NCBI RefSeq assembly: GCF_001280505.1
Contig: NZ_LBIO01000037.1
Location: forward strand, 354,881-418,880
Direction: 5' to 3'
Length of the DNA stretch: 64,000 nt
Origin: Mangrovimonas sp. TPBH4
Lineage (GTDB): Bacteria; Bacteroidota; Bacteroidia; Flavobacteriales; Flavobacteriaceae
The translations under genes were made by a program, and so were the position numbers. Positions 57,109 to 63,998 of the stretch are shown piece by piece. The notes under the pieces are model-generated. The model searched no databases. It saw only the letters and a list, made by a program, of their open reading frames with translations, and was not told where the DNA came from. Within the stretch, counting starts at the first letter, position 1. Every line of letters begins with the position of its first letter.

Positions 57109-57310
57109 TCTGCTCGTCTTTCTTAATTTCTATTAGTAAATCTTTGACTTCAACGTCAAGAATTCTTGCAATCTCATATAGCACTTCAAGTCTAGGTTGT
57201 TGTCGGTTTTGAACATATCCGTTCACCATGTTGTAACTCTTCCCGAGTTGTTCGGCTAACCATTTTTGCTTAATTCCCTTTTCTTCAAGTACTTCCTTTA
57301 TTCGGTTCAT
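57101..57310 (-). CDS. XRE-family transcriptional regulator of the restriction operon
   Basis: This 69-residue protein is essentially one helix-turn-helix domain (MNRIKEVLEEKGIKQKWLAEQLGKSY, MVNGYVQNRQQPRLEVL), as in controller proteins of restriction-modification systems. It is first in the operon and overlaps the mod start, so it can couple the timing of methylase and nuclease expression. That role is inferred from position. Confidence 0.88.
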   Translation of the reverse strand: MNRIKEVLEEKGIKQKWLAEQLGKSYNMVNGYVQNRQQPRLEVLYEIARILDVEVKDLLIEIKKDEQNG

Positions 57311-57549
57311 GTCCGTATAAATTTATGTTAGCCAAAATAGTTATTTAATTTCTACTATCTCGTTTTTCAATATAAAAAGTGTTTGTGTAATTATAAGTTA
57401 GTGGGAGTAAAGGGTAAGCTATTTTTGGAATGAGTAAAGCAGGTGCAAAATGTGCTTGGCTTTTTATTTCAATGGGGGCAACGGTTTGATTATGGGCAGA
57501 AGGGTTTTAGAAGTAATTTCCTGTCAGCTTGTGCTAAGTAGGTTAAGTT

Positions 57550-58113
57550 TTATTGTTTCGATTTATTGCTCTGCGGAGCTTGCTTCTCAATAGGTTTTGT
57601 GGGGCACAGGAGTTTTAGTTTTTCTAACTCACTAGTCGTTTTTATCAACTTTTCATTTAATTGTTCAAATTGTATAGCCTTAAGAGAGTCTTGAATTATT
57701 ATTAATCGGATGTTCTTCTTAAGGAGGTTGATACTGTTTTCCTGGCTGTCAATTTGCATTTTTAAGTCTACCGTTTTCTCTTGTCCATTAAACACGCTTA
57801 TTGAAAACAAAATTATACCAAGTAAGGCTGTTTTCGCTTGCCAATCAAATAATTTTTTGGTGTCAGCAATTGTCCAGGAACCTATAAATCCTTTTTCTCT
57901 TGCCTTGTCAATTCCTTTTCCACCGAGAATGATGCTTATTACGAAAGACAAAAAGGCTCCACCAGTAAGGAGGTAATATACTATTCCTATTTCCCTCTTA
58001 TCTATAGCGAAAGTAGCAAAGGCTCCAACAACCGCAATCATTGTTAATGAAGCGGCAATGATTTGAGTGCTTAGTGTAACTCCAATATTTACTGCGTCCT
58101 TCTGGTCACTCAT
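57550..58113 (-). CDS. Unknown membrane protein with three TM helices and C-terminal coiled coil
   Basis: The family is not recognised. This 187-residue protein (start MSDQKDAVNIG) has transmembrane helices at about 14-34, 43-63 and 90-106, then a ~70-residue coiled coil (ENSINLLKKNIRLIIIQD, EQLNEKLIKTTSELEKL) and a Lys/Gln tail. The ATG at 58111-58113 overlaps the stop of the upstream gene as ATGA, so it is translationally coupled and preferred over the TTG two codons earlier. With its partner it sits at the end of the defence region of island 1; a membrane effector is plausible but unproven. Confidence 0.72.
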   Translation of the reverse strand: MSDQKDAVNIGVTLSTQIIAASLTMIAVVGAFATFAIDKREIGIVYYLLTGGAFLSFVISIILGGKGIDKAREKGFIGSWTIADTKKLFDWQAKTALLGIILFSISVFNGQEKTVDLKMQIDSQENSINLLKKNIRLIIIQDSLKAIQFEQLNEKLIKTTSELEKLKLLCPTKPIEKQAPQSNKSKQ

Positions 58114-58523
58114 CCCCAAATTTCGAGTCTAGTTGTTCTTAGTTCCCTCCAAAGGTTGTCAATAGTCTTCATAATTTGATGACCACTTACGTCCTCCTTA
58201 TTGTCCTTTATACTTTCTGAAATGATTGTTCCGATGTCGGTTTGGATACTGTATTCTAAGTCTAGGAATTCTTTATGGTTTGGAAAATATATCTCTAGTC
58301 GGCTTTCCATTAACGGTCGTACTATTAAGTGATGGAAGTTGACCATTAAAAAGTACTTTGCGTCTGGACGAAGATTATTTTCTGTGTCCGCCCGATCGAT
58401 TGATCTCCTTATGGTTTTTATAAAGTCATAGTCTGTGTAAAAAGAAACTCTTCTCTGCCTGTCCCAATCGTATAGGTAGTCTGCATAAAGATTCTCGTAA
58501 ATTTTATAATAATTACTGTCCAT
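58110..58523 (-). CDS. Unknown 137-residue cytoplasmic protein paired with the membrane protein
   Basis: The family is not recognised. The protein is soluble and helix-rich with many aromatic and Arg residues (YKIYENLYADYLYDWDRQRR, FIKTIRRSIDRADTENNLRP, FHHLIVRPLMESRLEIYF, IDNLWRELRTTRLEIWG). No known catalytic signature is apparent. Its stop shares bases with the ATG of the membrane-protein gene, so the two form a tight operon. A sensor or regulator for the membrane partner is a guess from layout. Confidence 0.7.
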   Translation of the reverse strand: MDSNYYKIYENLYADYLYDWDRQRRVSFYTDYDFIKTIRRSIDRADTENNLRPDAKYFLMVNFHHLIVRPLMESRLEIYFPNHKEFLDLEYSIQTDIGTIISESIKDNKEDVSGHQIMKTIDNLWRELRTTRLEIWG

Positions 58524-58587
58524 ATTATCCTTTTTTTTGCCCTACAAAGGACTAAAAAACACATAGTGTTTATATTTTCCTCCACTG

Positions 58588-58615
58588 TAAAGGTATTGTT
58601 CTTTATTTAGTCAAA
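58588..58615 (-). promoter_or_regulatory. Candidate promoter of the two-gene module
   Basis: On the minus strand TTTG (58612-58615), a 16-base spacer and TACCTTTA (58588-58595) form a near match to the Bacteroidota promoter, about 65 bp upstream of the 137-residue ORF. Confidence 0.4.
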
Positions 58616-58880
58616 GTTAACTGTTTTTGCATACCTATTGTGAGAAAAAAACTGTGCTTTACGTTGCGTAGTACATTGTTGGTTGGGTTGGAACAGCTAA
58701 AATATAAAATATAAGTTGGTTTTGTAAGTATTATCATAATTATTTCCTCTTCGGTTATTTGGCGTGGTATTGATTTATTTTACGGGAGTATATATGTGTA
58801 TATACAAACAGTTAGTTGTTGTGAACGATTTTTTTTGAATTTTTATCTGTATATTTGAATAAGAAAAGATATAAACCAGA

Positions 58881-58902
58881 GTACACGATTGCGTACACGG
58901 TT
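58881..58902 (+). repeat. Two GTACACG direct repeats 12 bp apart, right end of island 1
   Basis: GTACACGATT at 58881 and GTACACGGTT at 58893 repeat the pair found at 44561/44573 with identical spacing, in the same orientation relative to the att core, 49 bp from it. Confidence 0.6.
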
Positions 58903-58950
58903 TAGCAAAAAATAGCATCAATAGCGTTAAAATTCGGGGCAATTTTCAAA

Positions 58951-58993
58951 CTCATAACCCGAAGGTCACTGGTTCGAGTCCAGTTCCCGCTAC
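58951..58993 (+). repeat. Second attachment site: 3' half of tRNA-fMet (attR of island 1, left end of island 2)
   Basis: The 43 bp are identical to 44434-44476, starting at the anticodon loop and ending one base past the tRNA. The 5' half of the tRNA is missing, so this is an att remnant and not a second tRNA gene. Confidence 0.93.
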
Positions 58994-59014
58994 TAATTGG
59001 AAATCATCCAGATA

Positions 59015-59046
59015 AGCAGTTTAGTTCACTCTAAACTGCTTTTTTT
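59015..59046 (+). terminator. Terminator directly before integrase 2
   Basis: A 10-bp perfect stem (agcagtttag and its complement, loop ttcact) is followed by a T run that abuts the ATG at 59047. This is the same arrangement as before integrase 1, with unrelated stem sequence. Confidence 0.85.
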
Positions 59047-60396
59047 ATGTCAAATTTGAATGAATTGGTTACATTTGAACACGAAAATGAACACGTTTTA
59101 GAACACGATTTGCCTACCAAAAAATTATTTTCCACCCCAAAAATCCACACCGCCAAGGGCGACCTATCGAAAAGATGGTATGTCTATTTTTCCTATCGCA
59201 ATCCAGAAACGGGAAAGCTTGAGCGTTACAAAAAGAACATTTACGGAGTCGCCAACAGCTACAAGACAAAAGAGGAACGCATGACGGTACTCAGTGTCTA
59301 TAGACAACGTTTGTTAAAACTTCTCAAAGAGGGCTACAGTCCGTATGAGAACAATCTCGACAGATATAATGGTACAGAACAGGGAGAAGTAAAAGAGAAA
59401 GCAGAGCATGAAGTTGTGGCAAAAGAAAAGCCCATTGAACATACCGAGGTTGTCCCCGAAGAAAAAGAAGTAGAAATAGAGGAAGACTCCAAGGAAAAGG
59501 GCATGGGCTTTAAGGAAGCCCTCGACTTTGACTTTTCACTGAAATCGGCACAGCTCAGGGAAAGCAGCCTCAGGTCATACAAGAGCCATATCAAGGTATT
59601 CTATGAATGGTTCCAAAAAGAGCATCCAGAAGTGGAATTCATCGAACAGGTGGACAGGAAACTGGTGCTAACGTTTCTGACGAGCCTTTTGGAGACTTCT
59701 ACGCCAAGAAACAGGAACAACTACAGGGCAAGCCTGAGCAGCCTGTTCCAGACCTTGGAGGACAACGATATTGTCCCCTCTAACTTTGTGGGCAAGATCA
59801 AGGTTCTCAAATCCACACCAAAGCGCAACAAGTCGTATTCCAAGGGACAACAGGAGGAAATCTTCGAATTCTTGGAAAAGGAAGACCCAACACTGCTCTT
59901 GTTCATCAAGTTCATATCCTACAATTTCCTGAGACCATTGGAAGTGTGCAGGCTAAAGGTTGGGGATATCGACCTAAAGCACAGGACCCTTAGTTTTGAG
60001 GCAAAGAACAGCCCTATGAAGACCAAGATCATTCCCGACCTTTTGCTACGTGACCTTCCCGACCTATCGAATAAAGATAAAGGTCATTACCTGTTCACTC
60101 CAGAGGGAATAGGAGGCGAATGGGAGACGAGCCTGGAGAACAAGCGCAACTACTTTACCAAGCGCTTCAAGAAAGTGGTCAAGGAATCCTTTGGACTGGG
60201 AGAGGACCATGGCCTCTATAGCTTCAGGCATACCTTCATTACCAAGCTTTACAGGGCCTTGGTGGCAGATTCCTCACCGCATGCAGCCAAGAGCAAGCTG
60301 ATGCAGATAACAGGCCACAGTTCCATGACAGCTTTGGAGAAATACCTTAGGGATATCGATGCGGAGCTTCCAGAGGACTATTCGGCAATGCTATAA
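59047..60396 (+). CDS. Tyrosine recombinase, integrase of island 2
   Basis: This 449-residue integrase is colinear with that of island 1. It shares WYVYFSYRNPETGKL, TPRNRNNYRASLSSLF, NFLRPLEVCRLKVGD, LYSFRHTF and ITGHSSMTALEKYLRDID, including the catalytic Arg, His and Tyr and the Tyr-for-His change in the HxxR box. The similarity explains why both elements chose tRNA-fMet. Its N-terminal segment EHENEHVLEHD is encoded by three 12-bp-phased DNA repeats. Codon use is richer in G/C than in integrase 1, suggesting a different recent source. It is followed after 18 bp by an unknown gene. Confidence 0.94.
   Translation: MSNLNELVTFEHENEHVLEHDLPTKKLFSTPKIHTAKGDLSKRWYVYFSYRNPETGKLERYKKNIYGVANSYKTKEERMTVLSVYRQRLLKLLKEGYSPYENNLDRYNGTEQGEVKEKAEHEVVAKEKPIEHTEVVPEEKEVEIEEDSKEKGMGFKEALDFDFSLKSAQLRESSLRSYKSHIKVFYEWFQKEHPEVEFIEQVDRKLVLTFLTSLLETSTPRNRNNYRASLSSLFQTLEDNDIVPSNFVGKIKVLKSTPKRNKSYSKGQQEEIFEFLEKEDPTLLLFIKFISYNFLRPLEVCRLKVGDIDLKHRTLSFEAKNSPMKTKIIPDLLLRDLPDLSNKDKGHYLFTPEGIGGEWETSLENKRNYFTKRFKKVVKESFGLGEDHGLYSFRHTFITKLYRALVADSSPHAAKSKLMQITGHSSMTALEKYLRDIDAELPEDYSAML
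59077..59110 (+). repeat. Three GAACACG direct repeats with 12-bp phase inside integrase 2
   Basis: GAACACG starts at 59077, 59089 and 59101. The motif differs by one base from GTACACG at the ends of island 1 and keeps the same 12-bp spacing, so these are the counterpart candidate arm sites. Confidence 0.6.
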
Positions 60397-60414
60397 AGAA
60401 ATAAGGAAAGCGAT

Positions 60415-61134
60415 ATGACATCCATTGAAGAGATCAACTATGAACTTGGAATAAACATCATGAAGGCCTCGGTAGTGTTCATTCCAAGTATCATGATAGA
60501 AGAGGCTAAAAAGAAAAACGATACCATCGATTTTGACCAATATGGGGGGAAGGTTCTCCTTATCGAGGGCAACGGCAAGAACTATTTTTTGGAGGATAAC
60601 AGTCCATCCCTTTACCATGTGCTTCAGAAAAGCGTGCTTCTTGATGGGAACATCCTGAAACTTTTACAGTGGAAGGAGAAATTCGATACAGCCACGTTTG
60701 AATTCATTCTTGAAAAGTATCGGGAGCAGCTAAAGGGATATACCTTTGCCGCCGAATGGCTCCAGGCCAATGTAAAGAGCGTGGTTGCCAATGTTTCTGA
60801 GGAGGTTCTCGGTTCATTCGGGATGCAATATGACCAGTTGGAAAAACACCGTTTGGATGTTGACAGGCGATTTGGACTTCGGGCCCTTGAACAGCAAAAC
60901 CCATCCAGTGCCCCTGTGGCAAACGAAAAAATGGAGCTACCCGCGATTATGGAACTGATGGGCATGGAGAACCTGAACAAAGGGATGGCCACGATGCAGG
61001 AGACCGTTGTCCCCAAGCAGGACAGAAGTGAACGGATAAAGGTGCTAAAGGCAAAGATAGAGGCGGAGGCGGACGACTATCTTTTGGATTATATCTTTGG
61101 AGTCCCGACAGGAAAAGCAACACTAGAGCAGTAA
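60415..61134 (+). CDS. Unrecognised 239-residue protein downstream of integrase 2
   Basis: No family is recognised. The protein (MTSIEEINYELGINIMKASVVF) has a mixed alpha/beta N-terminal half (YGGKVLLIEGNGKNYFLED), a helical middle (FEFILEKYREQLKGYTF), and a C-terminal helical stretch with a charged end (RIKVLKAKIEAEADDYLLDYIFG). There is no signal peptide or membrane segment. It starts 18 bp after the integrase and is probably co-transcribed with it. A directionality or regulatory factor is possible by position only. Confidence 0.7.
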   Translation: MTSIEEINYELGINIMKASVVFIPSIMIEEAKKKNDTIDFDQYGGKVLLIEGNGKNYFLEDNSPSLYHVLQKSVLLDGNILKLLQWKEKFDTATFEFILEKYREQLKGYTFAAEWLQANVKSVVANVSEEVLGSFGMQYDQLEKHRLDVDRRFGLRALEQQNPSSAPVANEKMELPAIMELMGMENLNKGMATMQETVVPKQDRSERIKVLKAKIEAEADDYLLDYIFGVPTGKATLEQ

Positions 61135-61165
61135 TAAAATAAACAACAATAAAATTATCAGTGAT

Positions 61166-61693
61166 ATGGCGAAATCCGATACAGACGATCAATCCGTAAC
61201 CTTTAGGATACCCAGAGTTCTTAAAAATGAAATCAATCAACGTGCAGAAATGAAGGGGGTCAGACTGTCCGAATATCTGAGGGATTTATTGACTTCAGTT
61301 GTGGAGGATAGGGTGTGCCAAGCAGAAAGGGAAAGGATTAAGGAACTGGAGAACCAGAAGTTTTTAAGGTCCAAGGAATTTATGCAGTTGGTAATATGGA
61401 TGTACAGTAAGCGTGTAGCACAGAAATACAATAAGGAAACGGATTACCTTGATGACCATATAAAGACCTTAAAACAGGTTGGGGACCATGTGCCAATGGC
61501 CCTTTCGAAAGAATTTGACAAGGTATTGAAGAGTCTTCTGTCCATTGATAGGGATAGTATTTTTTCTGTGTCCTATGATTTTATAAAAGGCTCTGGAAAT
61601 AAGCAAAAATTCGATTTCGAAAAGCTTGAAAAATTTCTGTTATCAAAGCCTGTAAAAGTTCCAAATTTTACACCTTTTCCATTGAAAAAGTAA
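61166..61693 (+). CDS. Ribbon-helix-helix-type DNA-binding protein
   Basis: The N-terminal ~45 residues of this 175-residue protein (SVTFRIPRVLKNEINQRAEMKG, RLSEYLRDLLTSVVED) fit an Arc/MetJ-type ribbon-helix-helix domain. A helical C-terminal part follows (ELENQKFLRSKEFMQLVIWMYSKRVAQKYN), possibly a dimerisation region. Such proteins are repressors or mobilisation accessory factors (MobC-like). No relaxase gene is visible next to it within the window. A terminator hairpin follows. Confidence 0.7.
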   Translation: MAKSDTDDQSVTFRIPRVLKNEINQRAEMKGVRLSEYLRDLLTSVVEDRVCQAERERIKELENQKFLRSKEFMQLVIWMYSKRVAQKYNKETDYLDDHIKTLKQVGDHVPMALSKEFDKVLKSLLSIDRDSIFSVSYDFIKGSGNKQKFDFEKLEKFLLSKPVKVPNFTPFPLKK

Positions 61694-61711
61694 CAATGAA
61701 TTTTGTAATAC

Positions 61712-61758
61712 AATTTGTAAGACAATTGTCTTACAATTGTCTTACAAATTTTTTTTTG
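61712..61758 (+). terminator. Terminator after the RHH gene
   Basis: A 17-bp perfect inverted repeat (aatttgtaagacaattg and its complement, loop tctta) is followed by a run of T. It ends the integrase-2 transcript before the cassette array. Confidence 0.85.
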
Positions 61759-61839
61759 TTTTTTGAACAGTTGATTTGACCACATTTGTGGTCGAAAAAA
61801 GCCTGTTTTAAGGGGTTTTTGTGTGTCTGTAGTTCCAAT

Positions 61840-61956
61840 AACGGTTATTGAAGTTATTGTTGGAGTATTGTTGGTTGTAAGACAATTTTTGTGTTTTTAT
61901 AGAAATCTGTAGACTTTATTGGAGAAAACCATAAGCAATGAATTATACACGGTGTT
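61840..61956 (-). repeat. Degenerate terminal attC-like site
   Basis: The last ~24 bp (aagcaatgaattatacacggtgtt, 61933-61956) match the complete sites to the right, and AACGGTT at 61840-61846 may be the opposite arm. The interior is unrelated. In gene orientation it is the distal end of the array. Confidence 0.55.
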
Positions 61957-61973
61957 GGCAGTTGTATTTTTAT

Positions 61974-62216
61974 CTAATACATGAAGTAATAAAAAATAAT
62001 TAAACATAAAATGATAGGTGAAATCGTCCACAAAATTTTAGTCTTAAGTTTTTTATTTGTTTTCCAAATTATAAACACACCAATAGAATGAATTAAAAGT
62101 GGAAATCCATAAAAATAAATTGTTATTGGCGAAAATGTAACTAGTAATACGCTAATAATTATTAAAATTTGTGGAGATATATAGAATTTACTTTCACTAT
62201 ATTTTCTATTTATCAT
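61974..62216 (-). CDS. Cassette 1: small two-helix membrane protein
   Basis: This 80-residue hydrophobic protein (MINRKYSESKFYISPQ) has two or three transmembrane segments (~16-33, ~38-52 and ~60-78) and a short basic loop (KTNKKLKTK). No family is recognised. Its stop codon is 18 bp from the cassette boundary. It has very low GC like the other cassette genes. Confidence 0.6.
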   Translation of the reverse strand: MINRKYSESKFYISPQILIIISVLLVTFSPITIYFYGFPLLIHSIGVFIIWKTNKKLKTKILWTISPIILCLIIFYYFMY

Positions 62217-62328
62217 ATTGATTTAATATTCTGAGTAAAGTCAAATATTTAATTTGAAACACCTGCTAATAAATTAGTGCTGACTCTGGTAAACAATATA
62301 GTTCCCATTATAATGGTAAATTACTGCC

Positions 62329-62453
62329 AACGGTTTGTGTATAGTTTCGTTGCGTGAAAATCCGCAGGATTTTCAGGTTTAAGAAACTAAGATAGCAAAG
62401 TTGCGAGGATTTTCCGAGAGGAAAATCGGAAGCAATGAATTATACACGGTGTT
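62329..62453 (-). repeat. attC-like site 1
   Basis: This 125-bp imperfect palindrome has outer arms AACGGTTTGTGTATAG and AATTATACACGGTGTT. Inside are two perfect hairpins, GAAAATCC/GGATTTTC at 62356-62374 and GATTTTCC/GGAAAATC at 62408-62427. The cassette-2 stop codon lies in its GTTA end. Confidence 0.78.
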
Positions 62454-63249
62454 AGCAAACGTTTTTTATTATTTTTTCAATTCTCAGAATATCATTTAAA
62501 TTCACAAGCCTTGTAGTCTTTATGAATAAATTTTCATCATCAATTTCTATTTCTAATTCTTTTTCGTTTTCGAAATTCTTGAGTATATTTTTCAATAGGA
62601 TGATGTTGTTACTTTTTTTTAAAGTAAAGCATTCATAATCTGCAATTTTTAATTCATCGTCGTTCCTTAAGAGGTCAAGAATCTTTTCAGATGAGGATTT
62701 TTCCCTAAAAAAGTAATGACCGTTAATATTGTCAATTTTTATCCAAAACATTACATGTGATTCACAATAGTCATCTTGATAGTAGGTCATTCCGTGTAAT
62801 TCGGGTGCTGGTAAAAATACAATTCCATTTTCGAATTCAAATGGGTGTGAGTAGTGCCAATCGTCATAACTGTTTAAGGTTTTAGATTTTTCAAAAACTT
62901 TAATCTGTTTGTCTGTAAGTGTAGTTTTTCTATATTCTTTGCTTACTCTCAAATAGTTTATAGCTTTTTGAACCATTTTTTCGTCTTCGGTCGGAAGATT
63001 ATCAAGTTCGAATTCTGGGATTGCACGAAATTCATTGTCATGCGAAATCCAATGCCCTGATTCAGCTTGTTCTAAAGTAAGTTTGACACCAGTTTCTGGG
63101 TCAATAATGTATTCGTCAGCTAAACTTTTTTCGAGCCTTTTTTCATACTCTTTTTCGCTTTTGGTTTTAAATGTAAAAGCTAAATAGAATGCTAATATTA
63201 ATGCTGCGAAAATCAGGATTACAATAAGTACGTCAATAATGTTTTCCAT
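62452..63249 (-). CDS. Cassette 2: membrane-anchored protein of unknown function
   Basis: This 265-residue protein has one N-terminal transmembrane helix (MENIIDVLIVILIFAALILA) and a hydrophilic, acidic domain of about 235 residues (SGHWISHDNEFRAIPEFEL, DWHYSHPFEFENGIVFLPAPEL). No family is recognised. The ATG lies 10 bp from the upstream attC arm and the TAA overlaps the downstream one, the tight fit typical of integron cassettes. No internal promoter is obvious. Confidence 0.75.
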   Translation of the reverse strand: MENIIDVLIVILIFAALILAFYLAFTFKTKSEKEYEKRLEKSLADEYIIDPETGVKLTLEQAESGHWISHDNEFRAIPEFELDNLPTEDEKMVQKAINYLRVSKEYRKTTLTDKQIKVFEKSKTLNSYDDWHYSHPFEFENGIVFLPAPELHGMTYYQDDYCESHVMFWIKIDNINGHYFFREKSSSEKILDLLRNDDELKIADYECFTLKKSNNIILLKNILKNFENEKELEIEIDDENLFIKTTRLVNLNDILRIEKIIKNVC

Positions 63250-63258
63250 ATGTTTGCT

Positions 63259-63383
63259 AACGGTTTGTGTATAGTTTCGTTGCGTGAAAATCCGCTAGGA
63301 TTTTCGGGTTAAGAAACTAAGATAGCAAAGTTGCGAGGATTTTCCGAGAGGAAAATCGGAAGCAATGAATTATACACGGTGTT
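63259..63383 (-). repeat. attC-like site 2
   Basis: The 125-bp copy is nearly identical to site 1, with a one-base insertion in the first inner hairpin and a one-base loss just after it. Outer arms and inner palindromes are kept. Flanks are tgct-AAC on the left and GTT-gtgca on the right. Confidence 0.78.
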
Positions 63384-63395
63384 GTGCATAGTGTT

Positions 63396-63839
63396 TTACT
63401 TTTTTGTTAGTTTTATAATCAAATACGGCATTAATATTCCTATTCCAATTAATATGGTCGAATATAAATCAAAAGGTTCTGCCTTTAAATAATCGGGAAT
63501 CAAAGGATTTGAATGTCTTGCTGAAAAGACCATTATAAAAAGTCCAATTCCAAAAACTATTATCACGAAAAAGAGAACAGTGAATATATCCGTAATTAAT
63601 TCTTTTACTTTAAATTTATTTCTAGTCGAATTGTAAATCATCCCAAAAAAAGGAATAGTAGCAAAAATTAAGTAGTCGAGAGTATTCGTTGGGATTCCGA
63701 AAAAGTAATCGGTCAATTTTTGTAGGTTTTCAGTCAGTCCAATCTGAAGTTTTGCTCCAAGTCCAAAATTCAACACAATGAAAATCAGTCCGCAAAGTCC
63801 GTAAATCAGATATTTTATTTTGCTAGGTATTTTATTCAA
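63396..63839 (-). CDS. Cassette 3: four-helix membrane protein of unknown function
   Basis: This 147-residue hydrophobic protein (MNKIPSKIKYLIYGLCGLIF) has four probable transmembrane segments (~9-26, ~50-66, ~79-103 and ~125-143). No family is recognised. It ends 13 bp from site 2 and begins 35 bp from site 3. Confidence 0.72.
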   Translation of the reverse strand: MNKIPSKIKYLIYGLCGLIFIVLNFGLGAKLQIGLTENLQKLTDYFFGIPTNTLDYLIFATIPFFGMIYNSTRNKFKVKELITDIFTVLFFVIIVFGIGLFIMVFSARHSNPLIPDYLKAEPFDLYSTILIGIGILMPYLIIKLTKK

Positions 63840-63874
63840 TTCAATTTGCGTTTTGATTTGGATACATTATGCAC

Positions 63875-63998
63875 AACGGTTTGTGTATAGTTTCGTTGCG
63901 TGAAAATCCGCAGGATTTTCGAGTTAAGAAACTAAGGTAGCAAAATTGCGAGGATTTTCCGCGAGGAAAATCGGAAGCAATGAATTATACACGGTGTT
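63875..63998 (-). repeat. attC-like site 3
   Basis: This 124-bp copy has the same arms and inner hairpins with a few substitutions (gagttaag, aaggtagcaaaattg, gcgagg). It is flanked by tgcac-AAC on the left, and its GTT-gt end reaches the window edge, showing that another cassette or attI follows. Confidence 0.75.

Larger units (their letters stand above)
58524..58950. other. Gene-free right end of island 1
   Basis: This 427-bp AT-rich region holds a candidate promoter for the two-gene module, the GTACACG repeat pair (58881-58902) and, at its right border, the att repeat. No ORF of useful length is seen. Confidence 0.6.

Noticed and set aside
58951..58993. Second tRNA-Met gene
   Set aside because: Only the 3' half from the anticodon loop is present. 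The acceptor 5' strand and D arm are missing, so it is an attachment-site copy.
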